Of a DNA stretch of 64,000 nt, positions 27,321 to 39,368 are shown one piece after another. Under the pieces are notes generated by a model that had not been told where the DNA came from, ran no database searches, and worked only from the letters and a program-made list of their open reading frames with translations. The first letter of the stretch is position 1, and the number at the start of each line of letters is the position of its first letter. The position numbers and the translations under genes are program-made. The stretch comes from Catenovulum sediminis. Its GTDB lineage: Bacteria > Pseudomonadota > Gammaproteobacteria > Enterobacterales > Alteromonadaceae. The stretch spans positions 3,410,001 through 3,474,000 of the forward strand of contig NZ_CP041660.1 of assembly GCF_007289895.1 (NCBI RefSeq). Reading direction: 5' to 3'.

Positions 27321-28669
27321 TGGGTGCATTGTGGAATATTTTTTCCTTCATTATTGCAATCGGCATCTTAGTCACCATTCACGAGTACGGGCATTACAAG
27401 GTTGCTCGGTGGTGTGGCGTAAAGGTGTTAAAGTTTTCGATCGGGTTTGGTAAGCCATTATACAAATGGCTGAATAAAGAAGGTACCGAGTTTGTTATTG
27501 CCGCCATCCCATTGGGTGGCTATGTGCGTATGTTAGATGCGCGTTTAGACGACGTACCTGAGCATGAAAAGTCGCAAGCATTTAATTATAAAACGGTACA
27601 ACAACGTATTGCAGTGGTTGCCGCTGGTCCATTAGCGAATTTATTATTTGCGATTGTTGCTTTGTGGGGGATGTATCTAATTGGAGTGCCGGAAGTTCGC
27701 CCGGTAATAAAAGAAACGGTTGCACAATCGCCAGCTGCGCAAGCAGGTTTACATAACGAAGCTGAAATAGTCTCGATTAATGGTCATCCAGTCACAACCT
27801 GGCAGCAGGTGAATATTGAACTAATGGATGCGCTTGGCGAGTCTTCTTTGCAATTGGCAGTCCTACCTCAGAATCAATCATATCAAAAAAACTATACTAT
27901 CGACCTAAAAGACTGGACGGTCGATCCTGAGAAAGGCAATTTGATTTCTGAATTGGGGATCGTGCCTTTTAGACCTGAAATTTTACCTGAATTGGCGCAT
28001 GTAGCAGAACAGAGCCCAGCGGCAAGCGCAGGTTTGCAAAAAGGCGATAAAATTTTGTCTTATAATCAGGGGCGCGCCTTTGATTGGCAGGAAATGTCAT
28101 CCTGGATCCGTGAAAACCCGGGTCAAACGGTTAATCTGGAGATTGAGCGCAATGGCGTACCATTGGAACTTTCCGTCACAATAGGCGTCAGAGAACGCAA
28201 TAACCAGCAAGAAGGTTATTTAGGTGTTGCTCCAACTTTGGCTGAATGGCCGCAAGCCTATCGTTTTCATATGCAATTTGGCATATTAGATGGATTAGTT
28301 GAAGCGACACAAAAAACATGGCGATTAATCACTTTGAGCTTTTCGATGATAGAGAAGCTATTAACAGGGGATGTATCATACAAGTCATTAAGCGGACCTA
28401 TTTCTATTGCACAGGGAGCAGGGCAATCTGCAGGGCTTGGTGTTGTATACTTTTTAAGCTTTTTAGCGTTAATCAGTGTCAATTTGGGGATTATTAACCT
28501 ATTACCGCTTCCAGTACTTGATGGTGGCCACTTAGTTTATTACCTTATAGAGTTTGTAAGTGGTAAGCCAGTGCCAGAGCGGGTACAGGAGATAGGTTTC
28601 AGAATTGGGGCTGTCATCATTTTTTGTATGATGAGCGTAGCCATTTTAAACGATTTATCTCGTTGGTAA
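27320..28669 (+). CDS. rseP: RIP zinc protease RseP
   Basis: This 449-residue site-2 protease performs the intramembrane cut in the sigma-E envelope stress cascade. The zinc motif HEYGH lies in the first membrane helix (residues 21-25). Two PDZ domains follow in the periplasm (the first includes SPAAQAGLHNEAEIVSINGHP, the second QSPAASAGLQKGDKILS). The second active-site motif NLLPLPVLDGGHL carries the third zinc ligand. It shares one base with dxr and is followed by bamA, its usual neighbour. Confidence 0.97.
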   Translation: MGALWNIFSFIIAIGILVTIHEYGHYKVARWCGVKVLKFSIGFGKPLYKWLNKEGTEFVIAAIPLGGYVRMLDARLDDVPEHEKSQAFNYKTVQQRIAVVAAGPLANLLFAIVALWGMYLIGVPEVRPVIKETVAQSPAAQAGLHNEAEIVSINGHPVTTWQQVNIELMDALGESSLQLAVLPQNQSYQKNYTIDLKDWTVDPEKGNLISELGIVPFRPEILPELAHVAEQSPAASAGLQKGDKILSYNQGRAFDWQEMSSWIRENPGQTVNLEIERNGVPLELSVTIGVRERNNQQEGYLGVAPTLAEWPQAYRFHMQFGILDGLVEATQKTWRLITLSFSMIEKLLTGDVSYKSLSGPISIAQGAGQSAGLGVVYFLSFLALISVNLGIINLLPLPVLDGGHLVYYLIEFVSGKPVPERVQEIGFRIGAVIIFCMMSVAILNDLSRW

Positions 28670-28690
28670 GATATAAACTTGAGTTTTCGA

Positions 28691-31192
28691 ATGACAATAA
28701 AAAAATCAATTATAGCGTCTGCTGTCGCTTTGGTATTTTCAGGTAAAGCTTTTGCTATCCAAGAATTTATCATCGAAGACATTCAGGTAAATGGTTTACA
28801 ACGTGTAGCATTAGGTGCTTCGTTGACTTATATACCGGTACAAATCGGCGATAAACTAAATGACTTTAGGTTAACTCAAACAATTAAGTCTCTTTATGCA
28901 TCGGGCCACTTTGATAATATTGAAGCGTATCGTGAAGGAGGTGCTTTAATAATCAAAGTATCTGAGCGTCCGACCATCGCAGAAATAGAATTTGATGGTA
29001 ACAAAGATGTTAAAGAAGAGCAGTTGCAAGAAAACTTGCAAGATCAAAACATTCGTATTGGCGAACCTTTAGATAAAACCACCTTGACTCTACTGGAAAA
29101 GGGCTTGGAGGATTTTTATCAAAGTATCGGTAAATATAATGCGTCAGTGAGTGCAAAGATAAGCCATCTGCCACGTAACCGAGTCAAGTTAACGTTTGAG
29201 TTTAGTGAAGGCAAAGCCGCTAAAGTTAAACAAATTAATATTGTTGGTAATGAATTATATTCTGATGAAAAGCTACTGAGTTTATTTGAATCAAAATACG
29301 ATTTGCCGTGGTGGCAATTTCTGGCCAATGATAGGTATCAAAAGCAAACCTTCTCAGGCGATATTGAAAAGCTAGAATCTTTCTACAAAGATCAGGGCTA
29401 TGTGCGCTTTGCTGTGGATACCACTCAAGTATCTTTAACGCCCGATAAAGAACAAGTTTACGTTACTCTAAACGTAAAAGAGGGTGAAAAGTATAAAATT
29501 AAAGAAGTTAACTTTATTGGTGATATGGTCGGCTTAGATAGAGCAATTCAAGCCATGGTGCCTATTCGTGAAGGTAGTTATTACAATGCAGCGGCAATCA
29601 CTTATAGTGAAGAAACGATTACCAATTACCTAGGTGCTTTTGGTTATGCTTACCCTGAAGTAAAAACCATTCCAGATATTGATGATGAAAACAAAGAAGT
29701 TTCATTAACTATGTCTGTAACGCCGGGTAATCGTATTAACGTAAGAAGAATTGATTTTGTTGGTAATTCAATTACTGACGACGAGGTTTTGAGGCGTGAG
29801 TTGCGCCAGTTTGAAGGTAGTTGGTTATCCAACCGCTCTTTAGAAGCCTCGAAAGCGCGGATTGCACGTTTGCCGTATGTGGAACAGATTGAATTTGAAA
29901 CCATTAAAATACCGGGTGAAAGTGATTTGGTCGATGTGGTTTTCACGGTTAAAGAGCGTCCGTCCGGATCATTCACCGCAGGTGTCGGTTACGGCGATTT
30001 AACCGGTTTAAGTTTACAATTGGGTGTCCAACAAGAAAACTTCCTTGGCACAGGTAACAGTGTTGGTGTCAACGTAAATACTTATAGTTATTCCAAACAA
30101 ATTAGTTTCAGTTACACCGACCCTTACTTTACGGTAGATGGGGTCAGTTTAGGGGGCTCGTTAAGTTACAGTGAACTGAATTATGGTAACAGTTTTTCTA
30201 ACTCAGAAGACTATGAGTTAGAGCGCATATCGTCACGTTTAACTTTAGGTTATCCGCTTAATGAAATCAGTCGGATCAGTTATGGAATAGGATATTTGCA
30301 CAATGAAATGTCGAATATTTCACAGCCATCCGAGCAGATGCGTAATTTCTACTCAATTTATACCGACTCTGATAATAAACAAAATCAGTTGGTGTTCGAT
30401 AATTACGAATTTAATATCAACTGGTTACAATCTACCTTAAACAGAGGTTTGTTCCCTTCAGCGGGTTCTAGTCAATCAGTTGGTTTTAAAGTTGCGATCC
30501 CAGGTTCTGATTCACAGTTCTTTAAATTTACAGCCGAAGATCGTCATTATTTCCCACTTTCACGTGACCAGCGTTGGGTTTTCATGACCAAAGCATCTTT
30601 TGGTTATGCAAATGGCTATGGTTCAACAGGTATTCATGATCATGTATTGCCAATTTGGGAGATGTTCCGAGCAGGTGGTTCATCGACAATGCGTGGTTTT
30701 GAAAATAACGTAGTGGGCCCAAAACTGTTTTATCGTACAACACAAGAGAAAGCTGGCGTACCCGATATAACAGGCGAAACAGGCAGTATATTATTGGGTC
30801 CAGAAAATGACATTATTCAAAAATATACACGAAACGGCAGTGCTGCTATATCAAACGGTGGTAATGCTCAGGCTTTAGCGACTTTAGAATTAATTTTCCC
30901 AATCCCATTTACCGAAGAGCAATCAAACTCAGTTCGTCCAAGTTTATTTATGGACATTGGTAATGTATGGGATACCGAATTTGATTTAGATCGTTATAGC
31001 AACTTATCCAGAACTGAATTAGAAAAATTAGATGACTATTCTGATGCAACACGTTATCGTGCATCAGCAGGTATGTCTATTCAATGGATATCGCCTATGG
31101 GGCCTATCGTATTCAGCTTCGCTAAACCACTTAAGAAGTTTGACGACGACGATACCAAATTTTTCAGTTTTAACATTGGCCAGACATTCTAA
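28691..31192 (+). CDS. bamA: Outer membrane protein assembly factor BamA
   Basis: This is an outer-membrane beta-barrel protein of about 833 residues that folds and inserts other barrels. A signal peptide (KKSIIASAVALVFSGKAFA) is followed by five POTRA domains and a C-terminal 16-stranded barrel. The conserved loop-6 motif appears as MRGFENNVVGPK, with the VRGF-type core as MRGF. The protein ends in phenylalanine (FNIGQTF), as outer-membrane proteins do. The ATG at 28691 starts a normal signal peptide; a TTG four codons earlier is less likely. It lies between rseP and skp. Confidence 0.97.
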   Translation: MTIKKSIIASAVALVFSGKAFAIQEFIIEDIQVNGLQRVALGASLTYIPVQIGDKLNDFRLTQTIKSLYASGHFDNIEAYREGGALIIKVSERPTIAEIEFDGNKDVKEEQLQENLQDQNIRIGEPLDKTTLTLLEKGLEDFYQSIGKYNASVSAKISHLPRNRVKLTFEFSEGKAAKVKQINIVGNELYSDEKLLSLFESKYDLPWWQFLANDRYQKQTFSGDIEKLESFYKDQGYVRFAVDTTQVSLTPDKEQVYVTLNVKEGEKYKIKEVNFIGDMVGLDRAIQAMVPIREGSYYNAAAITYSEETITNYLGAFGYAYPEVKTIPDIDDENKEVSLTMSVTPGNRINVRRIDFVGNSITDDEVLRRELRQFEGSWLSNRSLEASKARIARLPYVEQIEFETIKIPGESDLVDVVFTVKERPSGSFTAGVGYGDLTGLSLQLGVQQENFLGTGNSVGVNVNTYSYSKQISFSYTDPYFTVDGVSLGGSLSYSELNYGNSFSNSEDYELERISSRLTLGYPLNEISRISYGIGYLHNEMSNISQPSEQMRNFYSIYTDSDNKQNQLVFDNYEFNINWLQSTLNRGLFPSAGSSQSVGFKVAIPGSDSQFFKFTAEDRHYFPLSRDQRWVFMTKASFGYANGYGSTGIHDHVLPIWEMFRAGGSSTMRGFENNVVGPKLFYRTTQEKAGVPDITGETGSILLGPENDIIQKYTRNGSAAISNGGNAQALATLELIFPIPFTEEQSNSVRPSLFMDIGNVWDTEFDLDRYSNLSRTELEKLDDYSDATRYRASAGMSIQWISPMGPIVFSFAKPLKKFDDDDTKFFSFNIGQTF

Positions 31193-31209
31193 CTTTGAGG
31201 AGTACTAAG

Positions 31210-31728
31210 ATGACAAAATATAATAAGGCCGCAGCACTACTACTAACTCTAGCTTCAGGTATGTTTTGCATGCAGGCAAATGCGGCACAAAAAATCGGTG
31301 TAATTGATGTACAAGCGGTTTTTCAGCAATTGCCACAAGCTGCTGCAATTGAATCAAGCATTAATGCTGAGTTTAAAGACCGAATTGAAGAAATTCAGCG
31401 CTTGCAAACAGATATCAAATATTACATGGATAAAAAGCAACGCGAAGCGGCAACATTAAGCGAAGCGCAAAAACAAGAATTAGACGACAAAATCCGCACC
31501 TTAGGTGCAGAATATCAAGAAAAAGCAAAACCACTTGATAATGATTTACGTCGTCGTAAAGCTGAAGAGCAAAATCGTTTATTAAGTATGATTAAGCAGT
31601 CAGTGGACAAAATTGGTGCAAGTGAAAAATATGACCTGATTTTACAAAATACGGCTGTTGTATATTTAGGTAACGAAAGTGACAACCTGTCACAGAAAGT
31701 TGTTGAAGCTGTGAGCAAAATGAAATAA
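31210..31728 (+). CDS. skp: Periplasmic chaperone Skp (OmpH family)
   Basis: This 172-residue periplasmic chaperone carries unfolded outer-membrane proteins to BamA. A signal peptide ends in MQANAA, followed by KIGVIDVQAVFQQLPQ and long helical arms rich in Glu, Lys and Gln that form the jellyfish-like trimer. The ATG at 31210 is preceded by GAGGAG, so the TTG at 31195 is not used. Its stop overlaps the lpxD start. Confidence 0.94.
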   Translation: MTKYNKAAALLLTLASGMFCMQANAAQKIGVIDVQAVFQQLPQAAAIESSINAEFKDRIEEIQRLQTDIKYYMDKKQREAATLSEAQKQELDDKIRTLGAEYQEKAKPLDNDLRRRKAEEQNRLLSMIKQSVDKIGASEKYDLILQNTAVVYLGNESDNLSQKVVEAVSKMK

Positions 31729-32753
31729 TGACGGCGTTCACTATCGCTGAACTGGCTGAACAAGTTTCAGCCGAGTTGATCGGCAATAAAAATGAAGTTA
31801 TCAGCTCAACTGCGAGTATTGATGATGCACAGCCTAATCAAGTCACGTTTTTTAACGACAAAAATTATGCTGCAGGACTGGCCAAGTGCCAAGCAGGTCT
31901 GGTGATTTTAAAAGCTGAAGATCAAGCCTTGTTTGCTGGTAACAAGCTGATTTCTGACAACCCATATTTAACCTATGCTAAGGTTGCGCAGATATTAGAT
32001 TCAACACCCGCGGTTGCGAGTACGACCCATCCCAGTGCACAGATAGATGCTAGCGCAGTGGTTTCACCTGATGCTTATATTGGAGCGCATGCAGTAATTA
32101 GCGCCAATGCTGTTATTGAGAAAGGTTGTCAAATCGGACCCGGTGTCTTTATTGGTCAAAATTCCGTGCTGGGTGCTGGCAGTAAAATATATCCAAACGC
32201 AGTGATTTATCACAATGTTAAAATCGGCGAAAATTGTATTATTCATGCCAACGCCGTGATTGGTTCAGATGGTTTCGGCTTTGCAAATGACCAAGGCAAT
32301 TGGATAAAGATACCACAGGTTGGTGGTGTTACGATTGGTAATCACGTTGAAATTGGCGCAAATACCAGTATTGATCGTGGTGCATTGCACGATACCATTA
32401 TTCATAATGGCGTCAAACTAGATAACCAAATACACATTGCACACAATGTTGAAATAGGTGAAAACTCAGCATTAGCCGCACGAACTGCAATTGCTGGAAG
32501 CACTAAAATTGGCAAGCGCTGTACCTTTGCCGGTTGTGTTGCAGTTAACGGGCATATAGAGATTGGGGATGACGTACACTTTACCGGTACCAGTATGGTC
32601 ACTCAATCTTTTAAAGACGCCGGTGTTTATTCGTCGGGCATGCCAGCTGTAAACAATAAAGAGTGGCGCAAAAATACAGCTCGATTGAGAAAAATTGAGT
32701 CTTTGTATGACAAAGTGAAAATGTTAGAAGGCCAACTTAAATCTTTAAAATAA
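31728..32753 (+). CDS. lpxD: UDP-3-O-acylglucosamine N-acyltransferase LpxD
   Basis: This 341-residue enzyme adds the N-linked hydroxyacyl chain in lipid A synthesis. An N-terminal uridine-binding domain is followed by a left-handed beta helix of hexapeptide repeats (for example IGENCIIHANAVIGSDGFGF) and a C-terminal helix. The catalytic histidine lies in the region HIAHNVEIGEN. The ATG shares its first base with the skp stop. An 81-base gap with an AT-rich TATAAT stretch separates it from fabZ. Confidence 0.97.
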   Translation: MTAFTIAELAEQVSAELIGNKNEVISSTASIDDAQPNQVTFFNDKNYAAGLAKCQAGLVILKAEDQALFAGNKLISDNPYLTYAKVAQILDSTPAVASTTHPSAQIDASAVVSPDAYIGAHAVISANAVIEKGCQIGPGVFIGQNSVLGAGSKIYPNAVIYHNVKIGENCIIHANAVIGSDGFGFANDQGNWIKIPQVGGVTIGNHVEIGANTSIDRGALHDTIIHNGVKLDNQIHIAHNVEIGENSALAARTAIAGSTKIGKRCTFAGCVAVNGHIEIGDDVHFTGTSMVTQSFKDAGVYSSGMPAVNNKEWRKNTARLRKIESLYDKVKMLEGQLKSLK

Positions 32754-32834
32754 GATGGCTTTTAAACATGCATATATACACAATGCCATATATAATGCCG
32801 ACACTAGAACAATGATTAAACAGGAAGACTCGTT

Positions 32835-33302
32835 TTGACAACCGAATTAAACGCGATAGATATTCAGGAAATCTTTACTTTATTGCCACATAGATATCCA
32901 TTTTTATTAATTGATAGAGTTATTGATTATAAACCTTTAGATTATTTACACGGTTATAAAAATGTAACAGTAAATGAGCCTATTTTTACTGGACATTTCC
33001 CTGATAAACCTATTTTCCCGGGTGTTTTGATTGTAGAAGCATTAGCTCAAGCAACGGGTGTTTTAGGCTTTAAATCTATGCAAGCAGATACGGATAAGGA
33101 TCCTTCACAGGAAGAATTATACTTATTGGCCGGTATTGATAATGTTCGGTTTAAGCAGCCTGTCACGCCAGGCGACCAGTTACATTTGCATGCGAAGTTT
33201 GTAAAAGAACGAAAAGGCATTTGGAAATTCGATTGTCATGCTGAGGTCGCCGGCAAGATTGTGTGTGCCGCAGATATTATGTGTGCTAGGAGAGTAATGT
33301 AA
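32835..33302 (+). CDS. fabZ: 3-hydroxyacyl-ACP dehydratase FabZ
   Basis: This 155-residue hot-dog-fold enzyme dehydrates beta-hydroxyacyl-ACP in fatty acid synthesis. The catalytic histidine lies in [13 protein letters not shown] and the glutamate in [22 protein letters not shown] is the family N-terminal motif. The start is a TTG at 32835, with AGGAAG seven bases upstream. It is one base before lpxA in the usual lpxD-fabZ-lpxA-lpxB order, where it balances phospholipid and lipid A synthesis. Confidence 0.97.
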   Translation: MTTELNAIDIQEIFTLLPHRYPFLLIDRVIDYKPLDYLHGYKNVTVNEPIFTGHFPDKPIFPGVLIVEALAQATGVLGFKSMQADTDKDPSQEELYLLAGIDNVRFKQPVTPGDQLHLHAKFVKERKGIWKFDCHAEVAGKIVCAADIMCARRVM

Positions 33303-33303
33303 C

Positions 33304-34074
33304 GTGATTCATCAAACGGCAATTATAGATCCATCAGCCAAAATTGCGTCAGGTGTTGAGATAGGGCCTTGGTGTTGGATAGGTGCGGATGTAGAAATTG
33401 GCGAAGGATGTGTTATTGGTTCACATGTTGTTGTGAAAGGGCCGACTAAAATTGGTGCGAATAATAAAATATTTCAATTTGCATCAATTGGTGAAGAGTG
33501 CCAAGACAAAAAATACAAAGGTGAGCCAACTCGACTGGAAATTGGTGACAACAACGTAATAAGAGAGTCAGTTACAATACATCGCGGTACAGTCCAAGAT
33601 AATAGCCTGACTAGAATTGGCAGTGGTAACTTGCTGATGGCTTATGTTCATGTAGCACATGATTGTATTGTTGGAAACAATAATATTTTAGCCAATAACG
33701 CGACACTTGCAGGCCATGTTCAAGTAGGTGATTTCTCTATATTAGGTGGTTTTACTGGCGTTCATCAATTTTGTAAAATTGGCAGCTTCTCTTTTTGTGG
33801 TGTTGGTTCAGTCGTCGTTAAAGATGTTATACCGTATTTAATGGCTGCTGGGCAAAATGCAGTTCCACATGGTATGAATACCGAAGGTTTAAAACGCAAA
33901 GGCTATACTGCTGATAGTATCTCAGCACTCAAGAAAGCTTATAAAATCATTTACCGCAATGGTTTAACGCTGGCGGATGCAAAAATTCAACTGGCTGAAC
34001 TCGCAAAACAAGAAAAAGCCGTTCAGCTGATCGTTGACTTCTTAAATAATTCAGACAGAGGCATTATTCGTTAG
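33304..34074 (+). CDS. lpxA: UDP-N-acetylglucosamine O-acyltransferase LpxA
   Basis: This 256-residue enzyme catalyses the first lipid A step, moving a hydroxyacyl chain to UDP-GlcNAc. It is a left-handed beta helix (starting [20 protein letters not shown]) with the catalytic histidine in [13 protein letters not shown] and a C-terminal helical domain that includes GLKRKGY. The start is a GTG at 33304, just after the fabZ stop, and gives the exact family N-terminus. Confidence 0.97.
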   Translation: MIHQTAIIDPSAKIASGVEIGPWCWIGADVEIGEGCVIGSHVVVKGPTKIGANNKIFQFASIGEECQDKKYKGEPTRLEIGDNNVIRESVTIHRGTVQDNSLTRIGSGNLLMAYVHVAHDCIVGNNNILANNATLAGHVQVGDFSILGGFTGVHQFCKIGSFSFCGVGSVVVKDVIPYLMAAGQNAVPHGMNTEGLKRKGYTADSISALKKAYKIIYRNGLTLADAKIQLAELAKQEKAVQLIVDFLNNSDRGIIR

Positions 34075-34077
34075 GTT

Positions 34078-35238
34078 ATGCGACCCAATACCTTACGAGT
34101 TGCTTTAGTCGCTGGAGAACGCTCCGGCGACATTCTCGCTGCAAACTTCATGCAATCCTTCACTGAAAAAATGTCTCAACAGGGCATTGATGTAGAATAT
34201 GAAGGTGTAGCAGGTCCGATGATGGAAGCCCTTGGCTTTAACAAATTCTATGACATGGAAGAATTAGCTGTGATGGGGCTTGTTGAAGTGCTGGGTAGAT
34301 TACCCCGTTTGTTAAAAATTCGTCGAGACCTCATTAAATACTGGAAACAAAACCCACCAGATATCATGATGGGTATTGATGCACCAGACTTTAATTTAAC
34401 ACTAGAGGCCAAACTAAAAGCACATGGCATAAAGACTGTTCATTATGTCAGTCCTTCAATTTGGGCATGGCGACAAAAACGTGTTTTTAAAGTTAAGAAA
34501 GCCGTTGATCTGGTATTAGCATTATTGCCCTTTGAAAAAGCGTTTTATGATAAATACCAGGTGCCCTGTAAATTTGTCGGCCATACACTGGCTGATCAAA
34601 TCCCGATGTACAGTGATAAACATGAAGCAAAACAGAGATTAGGATTAGACGACGGTCGCTTTATCGCGATACTTCCGGGTAGTCGTGCGAGTGAAGTGGG
34701 GTTATTAGCGGAAAAATTTGCCCAAGCTAGCGCTATTTTGCATGCTAAATACGATGATTTGAAATTTGTTGCAGCGGCGGTTAACGAACAACGAAAACAA
34801 GATATTTACAATGCTTTTGCACAGCATGCTAAAAATGTCGAGATAACCATAGTCAATGGCCAATCTAGAGATGTAATGGCTGCTAGTGAGGCAATTATGA
34901 TCGCATCCGGTACAGCCACGCTGGAAGCCGCGCTGATTAAACGCCCTATGGTTGTTTGTTATCGTTTTAAAGCGCTTTCGTATCAAATATTTAAACGCTT
35001 AGTCAAAGTGAAATTCTTTTCCCTGCCGAATCTAATATGTGGTAAAGCGGTCGTACCTGAATTGTTACAAGATGAAGTAACAGCAGATAAAATTGCGACT
35101 TTAATTGAAAGTGCATTGAATGCTCCAGACAATCAACAAGTTAATGATTTTAATAAAATACATAAACTACTTAAACTCAATGCAGGTGAACTGGCCGCAG
35201 ATGCGGTTAGTGAGATATTAAATGACCAAGCTATTTGA
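34078..35238 (+). CDS. lpxB: Lipid-A-disaccharide synthase LpxB
   Basis: This 386-residue GT19 glycosyltransferase condenses UDP-diacylglucosamine and lipid X into the tetra-acyl disaccharide of lipid A. Recognisable segments are [15 protein letters not shown], the [10 protein letters not shown]-type motif [27 protein letters not shown]-type [14 protein letters not shown] and LPGSRASEV. It is three bases after lpxA, and its 3' end overlaps rnhB by 17 bases. Confidence 0.97.
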   Translation: MRPNTLRVALVAGERSGDILAANFMQSFTEKMSQQGIDVEYEGVAGPMMEALGFNKFYDMEELAVMGLVEVLGRLPRLLKIRRDLIKYWKQNPPDIMMGIDAPDFNLTLEAKLKAHGIKTVHYVSPSIWAWRQKRVFKVKKAVDLVLALLPFEKAFYDKYQVPCKFVGHTLADQIPMYSDKHEAKQRLGLDDGRFIAILPGSRASEVGLLAEKFAQASAILHAKYDDLKFVAAAVNEQRKQDIYNAFAQHAKNVEITIVNGQSRDVMAASEAIMIASGTATLEAALIKRPMVVCYRFKALSYQIFKRLVKVKFFSLPNLICGKAVVPELLQDEVTADKIATLIESALNAPDNQQVNDFNKIHKLLKLNAGELAADAVSEILNDQAI

Positions 35239-35833
35239 CGAAAATATATTAAAACAATATCAACTTATTGCAGGTGTTGATGAAGTTGGCCGAGGCCCGT
35301 TAGTCGGCAGTGTAGTTGCAGCTGCGGTGATCTTAGATCCAGAAAAACCCATTTTAGGCTTACGTGACTCTAAAAAACTATCTGAGAAAAAACGCGCAGC
35401 TTTTGAAATTGAAATAAAAGAAAATGCGATAGCCTGGTGTATCGGTAAAGCAACCCCCTTAGAAATTGATCAGATTAATATTCTGCAAGCTAGCTTTTTA
35501 GCAATGCAAAGAGCAGTTGAAGGCTTAAAAACTGCACCCGAATTCGTTTTGGTGGATGGTAATAAATTACCAAAAATAAATTATCCCGCACTTGCCGTCG
35601 TAAAAGGTGATGATTTGGTGCCAGCTATAAGCGCCGCTTCTATTTTGGCCAAAGAAGAGCGAGATCGTGAAATGAAAAAGTTGGCATTAGAGTATCCATT
35701 GTATCAATTTGACAAGCACAAGGGCTATCCGACCAAACAGCATCTGGAAAATATTCAGAAGTTGGGTATATTGCCCCAATATCGCAAAAGTTTTAAACCT
35801 GTGCAAAAAATTTTGGAGTTAGATAAAGCATGA
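35222..35833 (+). CDS. rnhB: Ribonuclease HII
   Basis: This 203-residue type 2 RNase H cuts RNA in DNA-RNA hybrids and excises misincorporated ribonucleotides. The catalytic carboxylates lie in the signature [14 protein letters not shown] (DEVGRG motif) and in VDGNKLP; the third lies in [13 protein letters not shown]. The gene overlaps the lpxB end and the dnaE start (ATGA), consistent with translational coupling. Confidence 0.96.
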   Translation: MTKLFDENILKQYQLIAGVDEVGRGPLVGSVVAAAVILDPEKPILGLRDSKKLSEKKRAAFEIEIKENAIAWCIGKATPLEIDQINILQASFLAMQRAVEGLKTAPEFVLVDGNKLPKINYPALAVVKGDDLVPAISAASILAKEERDREMKKLALEYPLYQFDKHKGYPTKQHLENIQKLGILPQYRKSFKPVQKILELDKA

Positions 35834-38800
35834 CAGATCCAAAGTTTGTTCACTTAAGAGTGCATTCTGATTTCTCTATGGTCGATGGATTGGCGAAAAC
35901 TAAGCCAATCGTCTCCAAAATTGCTGAAATGGGGATGCCTGCCGTTGCAATTACCGATCAGAATAACTTTTGTGGTTTAGTGCGTTTTTACACGGCAGCA
36001 AACGGCAGTGGTATTAAACCGATAATAGGTGCCGATTTGTGGGTGAAGGGTGAAGAATTTGGTGATGAGTTGTTCAGGCTGGTTATACTGGCTTCAAATA
36101 ATGACGGTTATAAAAATTTAACAGAATTAATTTCAAGAGCCTATCTTCGCGGTGCAATCCAAGATAAAGCTGTAATCGATAAAGCGTGGCTGGCAGAGCT
36201 TAAAGAAGGGCTTATTTTGTTGTCTGGCGCTCGCGAGGGAGATTTAGGTTTAGCGCTGATTAAAGGTAATTATAAGCTGGCGCAACAAATTACAGATTTT
36301 TACAAGCTTCATTTTGCAGATAACTATTATGTTGAGCTAATAAGAACAGGTCGTAAAGACGAAGAGACTTATCTCCACCATGCTGTAAAATGGGCCGATG
36401 AACAAGCATTACCCGTTGTCGCAACAAATGAAGTTGTTTTTCTTAAAAAAGAAGATTTTGATGCACATGAAATTCGTGTCGCCATTCATGATGGATATAC
36501 GTTAGACGACAAAAAACGCCCTAAACGCTATTCAGAACAGCAATATCTTCGTAGCGAAGCAGAAATGTGTGAGCTGTTTGAAGATGTTCCTGAAGCTCTA
36601 CAAAACTCAGTTGAAATTGCAAAACGCTGTAATGTTACGGTTTTATTGGGTAAGTATTTCCTACCCAAATGTCCAACAGGTGGAATGAGTGAAGAAGACT
36701 TTTTAGTTAAAGTTTCTGAAGACGGGTTAGAAGAACGGTTACAGTTTTTATTTCCAGATGAGCAGGATAGAGCAGAAAAGCGCAAGGAATACGATGAACG
36801 TTTGAGAATAGAACTTGAATGTATCAATCAAATGGGCTTTCCCGGCTACTTCCTGATAGTTATGGAATTCATCCAGTGGAGTAAAGATAACAATATTCCA
36901 GTGGGCCCAGGACGAGGTTCAGGTGCCGGTTCACTGGTTGCCTATGCGTTAAAAATTACAGATCTCGACCCGCTCGAATTTGACTTACTTTTCGAACGAT
37001 TCCTAAACCCTGAACGCGTATCGATGCCTGACTTTGACGTCGATTTCTGCATGGATAGGCGTGATGAGGTTATCGATCACGTTGCTGAATTATACGGCCG
37101 TGAGGCAGTCTCACAGATTATTACATTCGGAACTATGGCTGCTAAAGCGGTTGTACGCGATGTGGGGCGAGTATTGGGTCACCCGTTTGGGTTTGTCGAT
37201 CGCATTTCAAAGTTGATTCCTGGTGATCCAGGAATGACGCTCGCCAAAGCTTTTGAAGTTGAGCCTAGATTAGGTGAATTATACGATGTCGATGAAGAAG
37301 TTAGAGCACTTATTGATATGGCGCGTATTCTTGAAGGGACAACAAGAAATGCTGGTAAACACGCGGGGGGCGTTGTAATTTCGCCCACTAAAATTACTGA
37401 TTTTGCACCTTTGTACTGTGACTCCGAAGGGAAGCAGCCAGTCACCCAGTTTGACAAAAATGATGTAGAAACCGCTGGGTTAGTAAAGTTTGATTTCTTG
37501 GGTTTACGAACGCTTACTATTATGCAGTGGGCAATCGATATGGCAAATGAAAAACTTGCCAAAGCCAATAAACCAGTAATCGATATAACTGCAATACCAC
37601 TCGATGATAAACCCAGTTTTGTCACACTGAAGAACTACGAAACAACAGCTGTCTTTCAGCTCGAATCACGCGGGATGAAAGATCTGATAAAGCGTCTGCA
37701 GCCCGACTGTTTCGAAGATATGATAGCGTTAGTCGCACTTTTCCGACCCGGCCCTTTACAATCAGGTATGGTAGACAACTTTATTGATCGTAAACGGGGT
37801 CGTGAAGAAATCTCATACCCAGATGCACAATATCAACACGAATGTCTGCAGCCAATATTAGAACCGACATACGGTATTATCTTGTACCAAGAGCAGGTGA
37901 TGCAGATAGCTCAGGTTATGGCTGGGTACTCACTCGGCGGTGCAGATTTGTTGCGTCGAGCAATGGGTAAGAAAAAACCTGAAGAGATGGCGAAGCAGCG
38001 TAGCACTTTCCAAGACGGCGCTAAAGATAATGGTATAGATCCTGATCTGGCGATGAAAATTTTCGACTTAGTAGAAAAATTTGCCGGATATGGTTTTAAT
38101 AAGTCGCATTCAGCAGCTTATGCCCTTGTTTCTTATCAAACTTTATGGATGAAAACACATTATCCATCAGAGTTTATGGCGGCTGTAATGTCTGCCGATA
38201 TGGACAATACCGATAAGGTTGTCACTTTAGTGGATGAGTGCGAGCGTATGAAGCTCAAGCTAATTCCACCTGATGTGAATCAAGGGCAATACAAATTTAG
38301 TGTCAACGAGGAAGGTGCAATTGTTTACGGCATCGGGGCGATAAAAGGCGTTGGCGAAGGGCCGATAGAAGCTATAATTGAAGCGCGGCAAAAAGACGGC
38401 CCGTTTAAAGACTTATTTGATTTTTGCGCACGTGTTGATTTAAAACGCATTAACAAGCGTGTGTTAGAAAAACTTGTGCAAGCAGGCGCTATGGATAGTT
38501 TAGGGCCTCATCGCGCCTCTATTATGGCAACCTTACCTGATGCAATACGCGCCGCAGAACAACATGCTAAAGACGAATTAGCGGGACAAACCGATTTGTT
38601 TGGTTTATTAACCACAGAGCCGGAAGAAGTAGAGCAAGCTTTCGTAAAAATAGCTAAATGGCCTGAAGAAATTTGGTTGGAAGGTGAACGTGAAACATTA
38701 GGCCTATATTTAACAGGTCATCCGATAAATAGATATCGTGAAGAACTAAAGCATTATGCTAGAAATCGCATTAATGAATTGGTGCCGACTAGAAGAGATG

Positions 38801-39309
38801 AAGAAGTTACAACATCAGGATTAATTATTGGTGTAAAATCTATGGTTAACAAGCGCAGCGGACGTCGTTGGGCCATTGTTACTTTGGATGATAAAAGTGG
38901 TCGTATTGATGTGCGCTTTTTTGCCGATATGTTTGAACAATTTGAAGAGCAACTGGTAAAAGATCAAATTATAGTTGTTTCCGGTCCCGTTGAGCCGGAT
39001 GATTTTACCGGTGGTTTTTGCATGACAGCCAAAAATGTACAAAATTTAGTCTCTTTACGCGAAAAATATGTTAAATCATTGACGATTTCGCTGACTCAAG
39101 AAAGTTTAAACGAAAATACCGTACAACAGCTTAAAGACAAAATTGAAAAGTATAAAGAAGGGGTAACACCGCTTGTTTTTGATTACCAATGTGATAAAGC
39201 GCAAGCAGAAATTAAAGCTGGATTACAATGGTATGTGACACCGGACGATGGTTTGCTGTATGATTTGCGCCATATTGTTGGTGAAGAACAAATTGCATTA
39301 AGATTTTAA
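35830..39309 (+). CDS. dnaE: DNA polymerase III alpha subunit
   Basis: This 1159-residue catalytic subunit of the replicative polymerase is full-length. It has the N-terminal PHP domain ([19 protein letters not shown]), the catalytic aspartates in [15 protein letters not shown], and the conserved finger region [14 protein letters not shown]. The conserved [14 protein letters not shown] segment, the helix-hairpin-helix region and a C-terminal OB-fold also occur. The lpxB-rnhB-dnaE-accA order is typical of gammaproteobacteria. Nothing odd is seen. Confidence 0.98.
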   Translation: MTDPKFVHLRVHSDFSMVDGLAKTKPIVSKIAEMGMPAVAITDQNNFCGLVRFYTAANGSGIKPIIGADLWVKGEEFGDELFRLVILASNNDGYKNLTELISRAYLRGAIQDKAVIDKAWLAELKEGLILLSGAREGDLGLALIKGNYKLAQQITDFYKLHFADNYYVELIRTGRKDEETYLHHAVKWADEQALPVVATNEVVFLKKEDFDAHEIRVAIHDGYTLDDKKRPKRYSEQQYLRSEAEMCELFEDVPEALQNSVEIAKRCNVTVLLGKYFLPKCPTGGMSEEDFLVKVSEDGLEERLQFLFPDEQDRAEKRKEYDERLRIELECINQMGFPGYFLIVMEFIQWSKDNNIPVGPGRGSGAGSLVAYALKITDLDPLEFDLLFERFLNPERVSMPDFDVDFCMDRRDEVIDHVAELYGREAVSQIITFGTMAAKAVVRDVGRVLGHPFGFVDRISKLIPGDPGMTLAKAFEVEPRLGELYDVDEEVRALIDMARILEGTTRNAGKHAGGVVISPTKITDFAPLYCDSEGKQPVTQFDKNDVETAGLVKFDFLGLRTLTIMQWAIDMANEKLAKANKPVIDITAIPLDDKPSFVTLKNYETTAVFQLESRGMKDLIKRLQPDCFEDMIALVALFRPGPLQSGMVDNFIDRKRGREEISYPDAQYQHECLQPILEPTYGIILYQEQVMQIAQVMAGYSLGGADLLRRAMGKKKPEEMAKQRSTFQDGAKDNGIDPDLAMKIFDLVEKFAGYGFNKSHSAAYALVSYQTLWMKTHYPSEFMAAVMSADMDNTDKVVTLVDECERMKLKLIPPDVNQGQYKFSVNEEGAIVYGIGAIKGVGEGPIEAIIEARQKDGPFKDLFDFCARVDLKRINKRVLEKLVQAGAMDSLGPHRASIMATLPDAIRAAEQHAKDELAGQTDLFGLLTTEPEEVEQAFVKIAKWPEEIWLEGERETLGLYLTGHPINRYREELKHYARNRINELVPTRRDEEVTTSGLIIGVKSMVNKRSGRRWAIVTLDDKSGRIDVRFFADMFEQFEEQLVKDQIIVVSGPVEPDDFTGGFCMTAKNVQNLVSLREKYVKSLTISLTQESLNENTVQQLKDKIEKYKEGVTPLVFDYQCDKAQAEIKAGLQWYVTPDDGLLYDLRHIVGEEQIALRF

Positions 39310-39368
39310 TCATTTATATGGCCGGTTTTACCGGACGGATATTCATTTAAAAGGGCAGATATAGATCC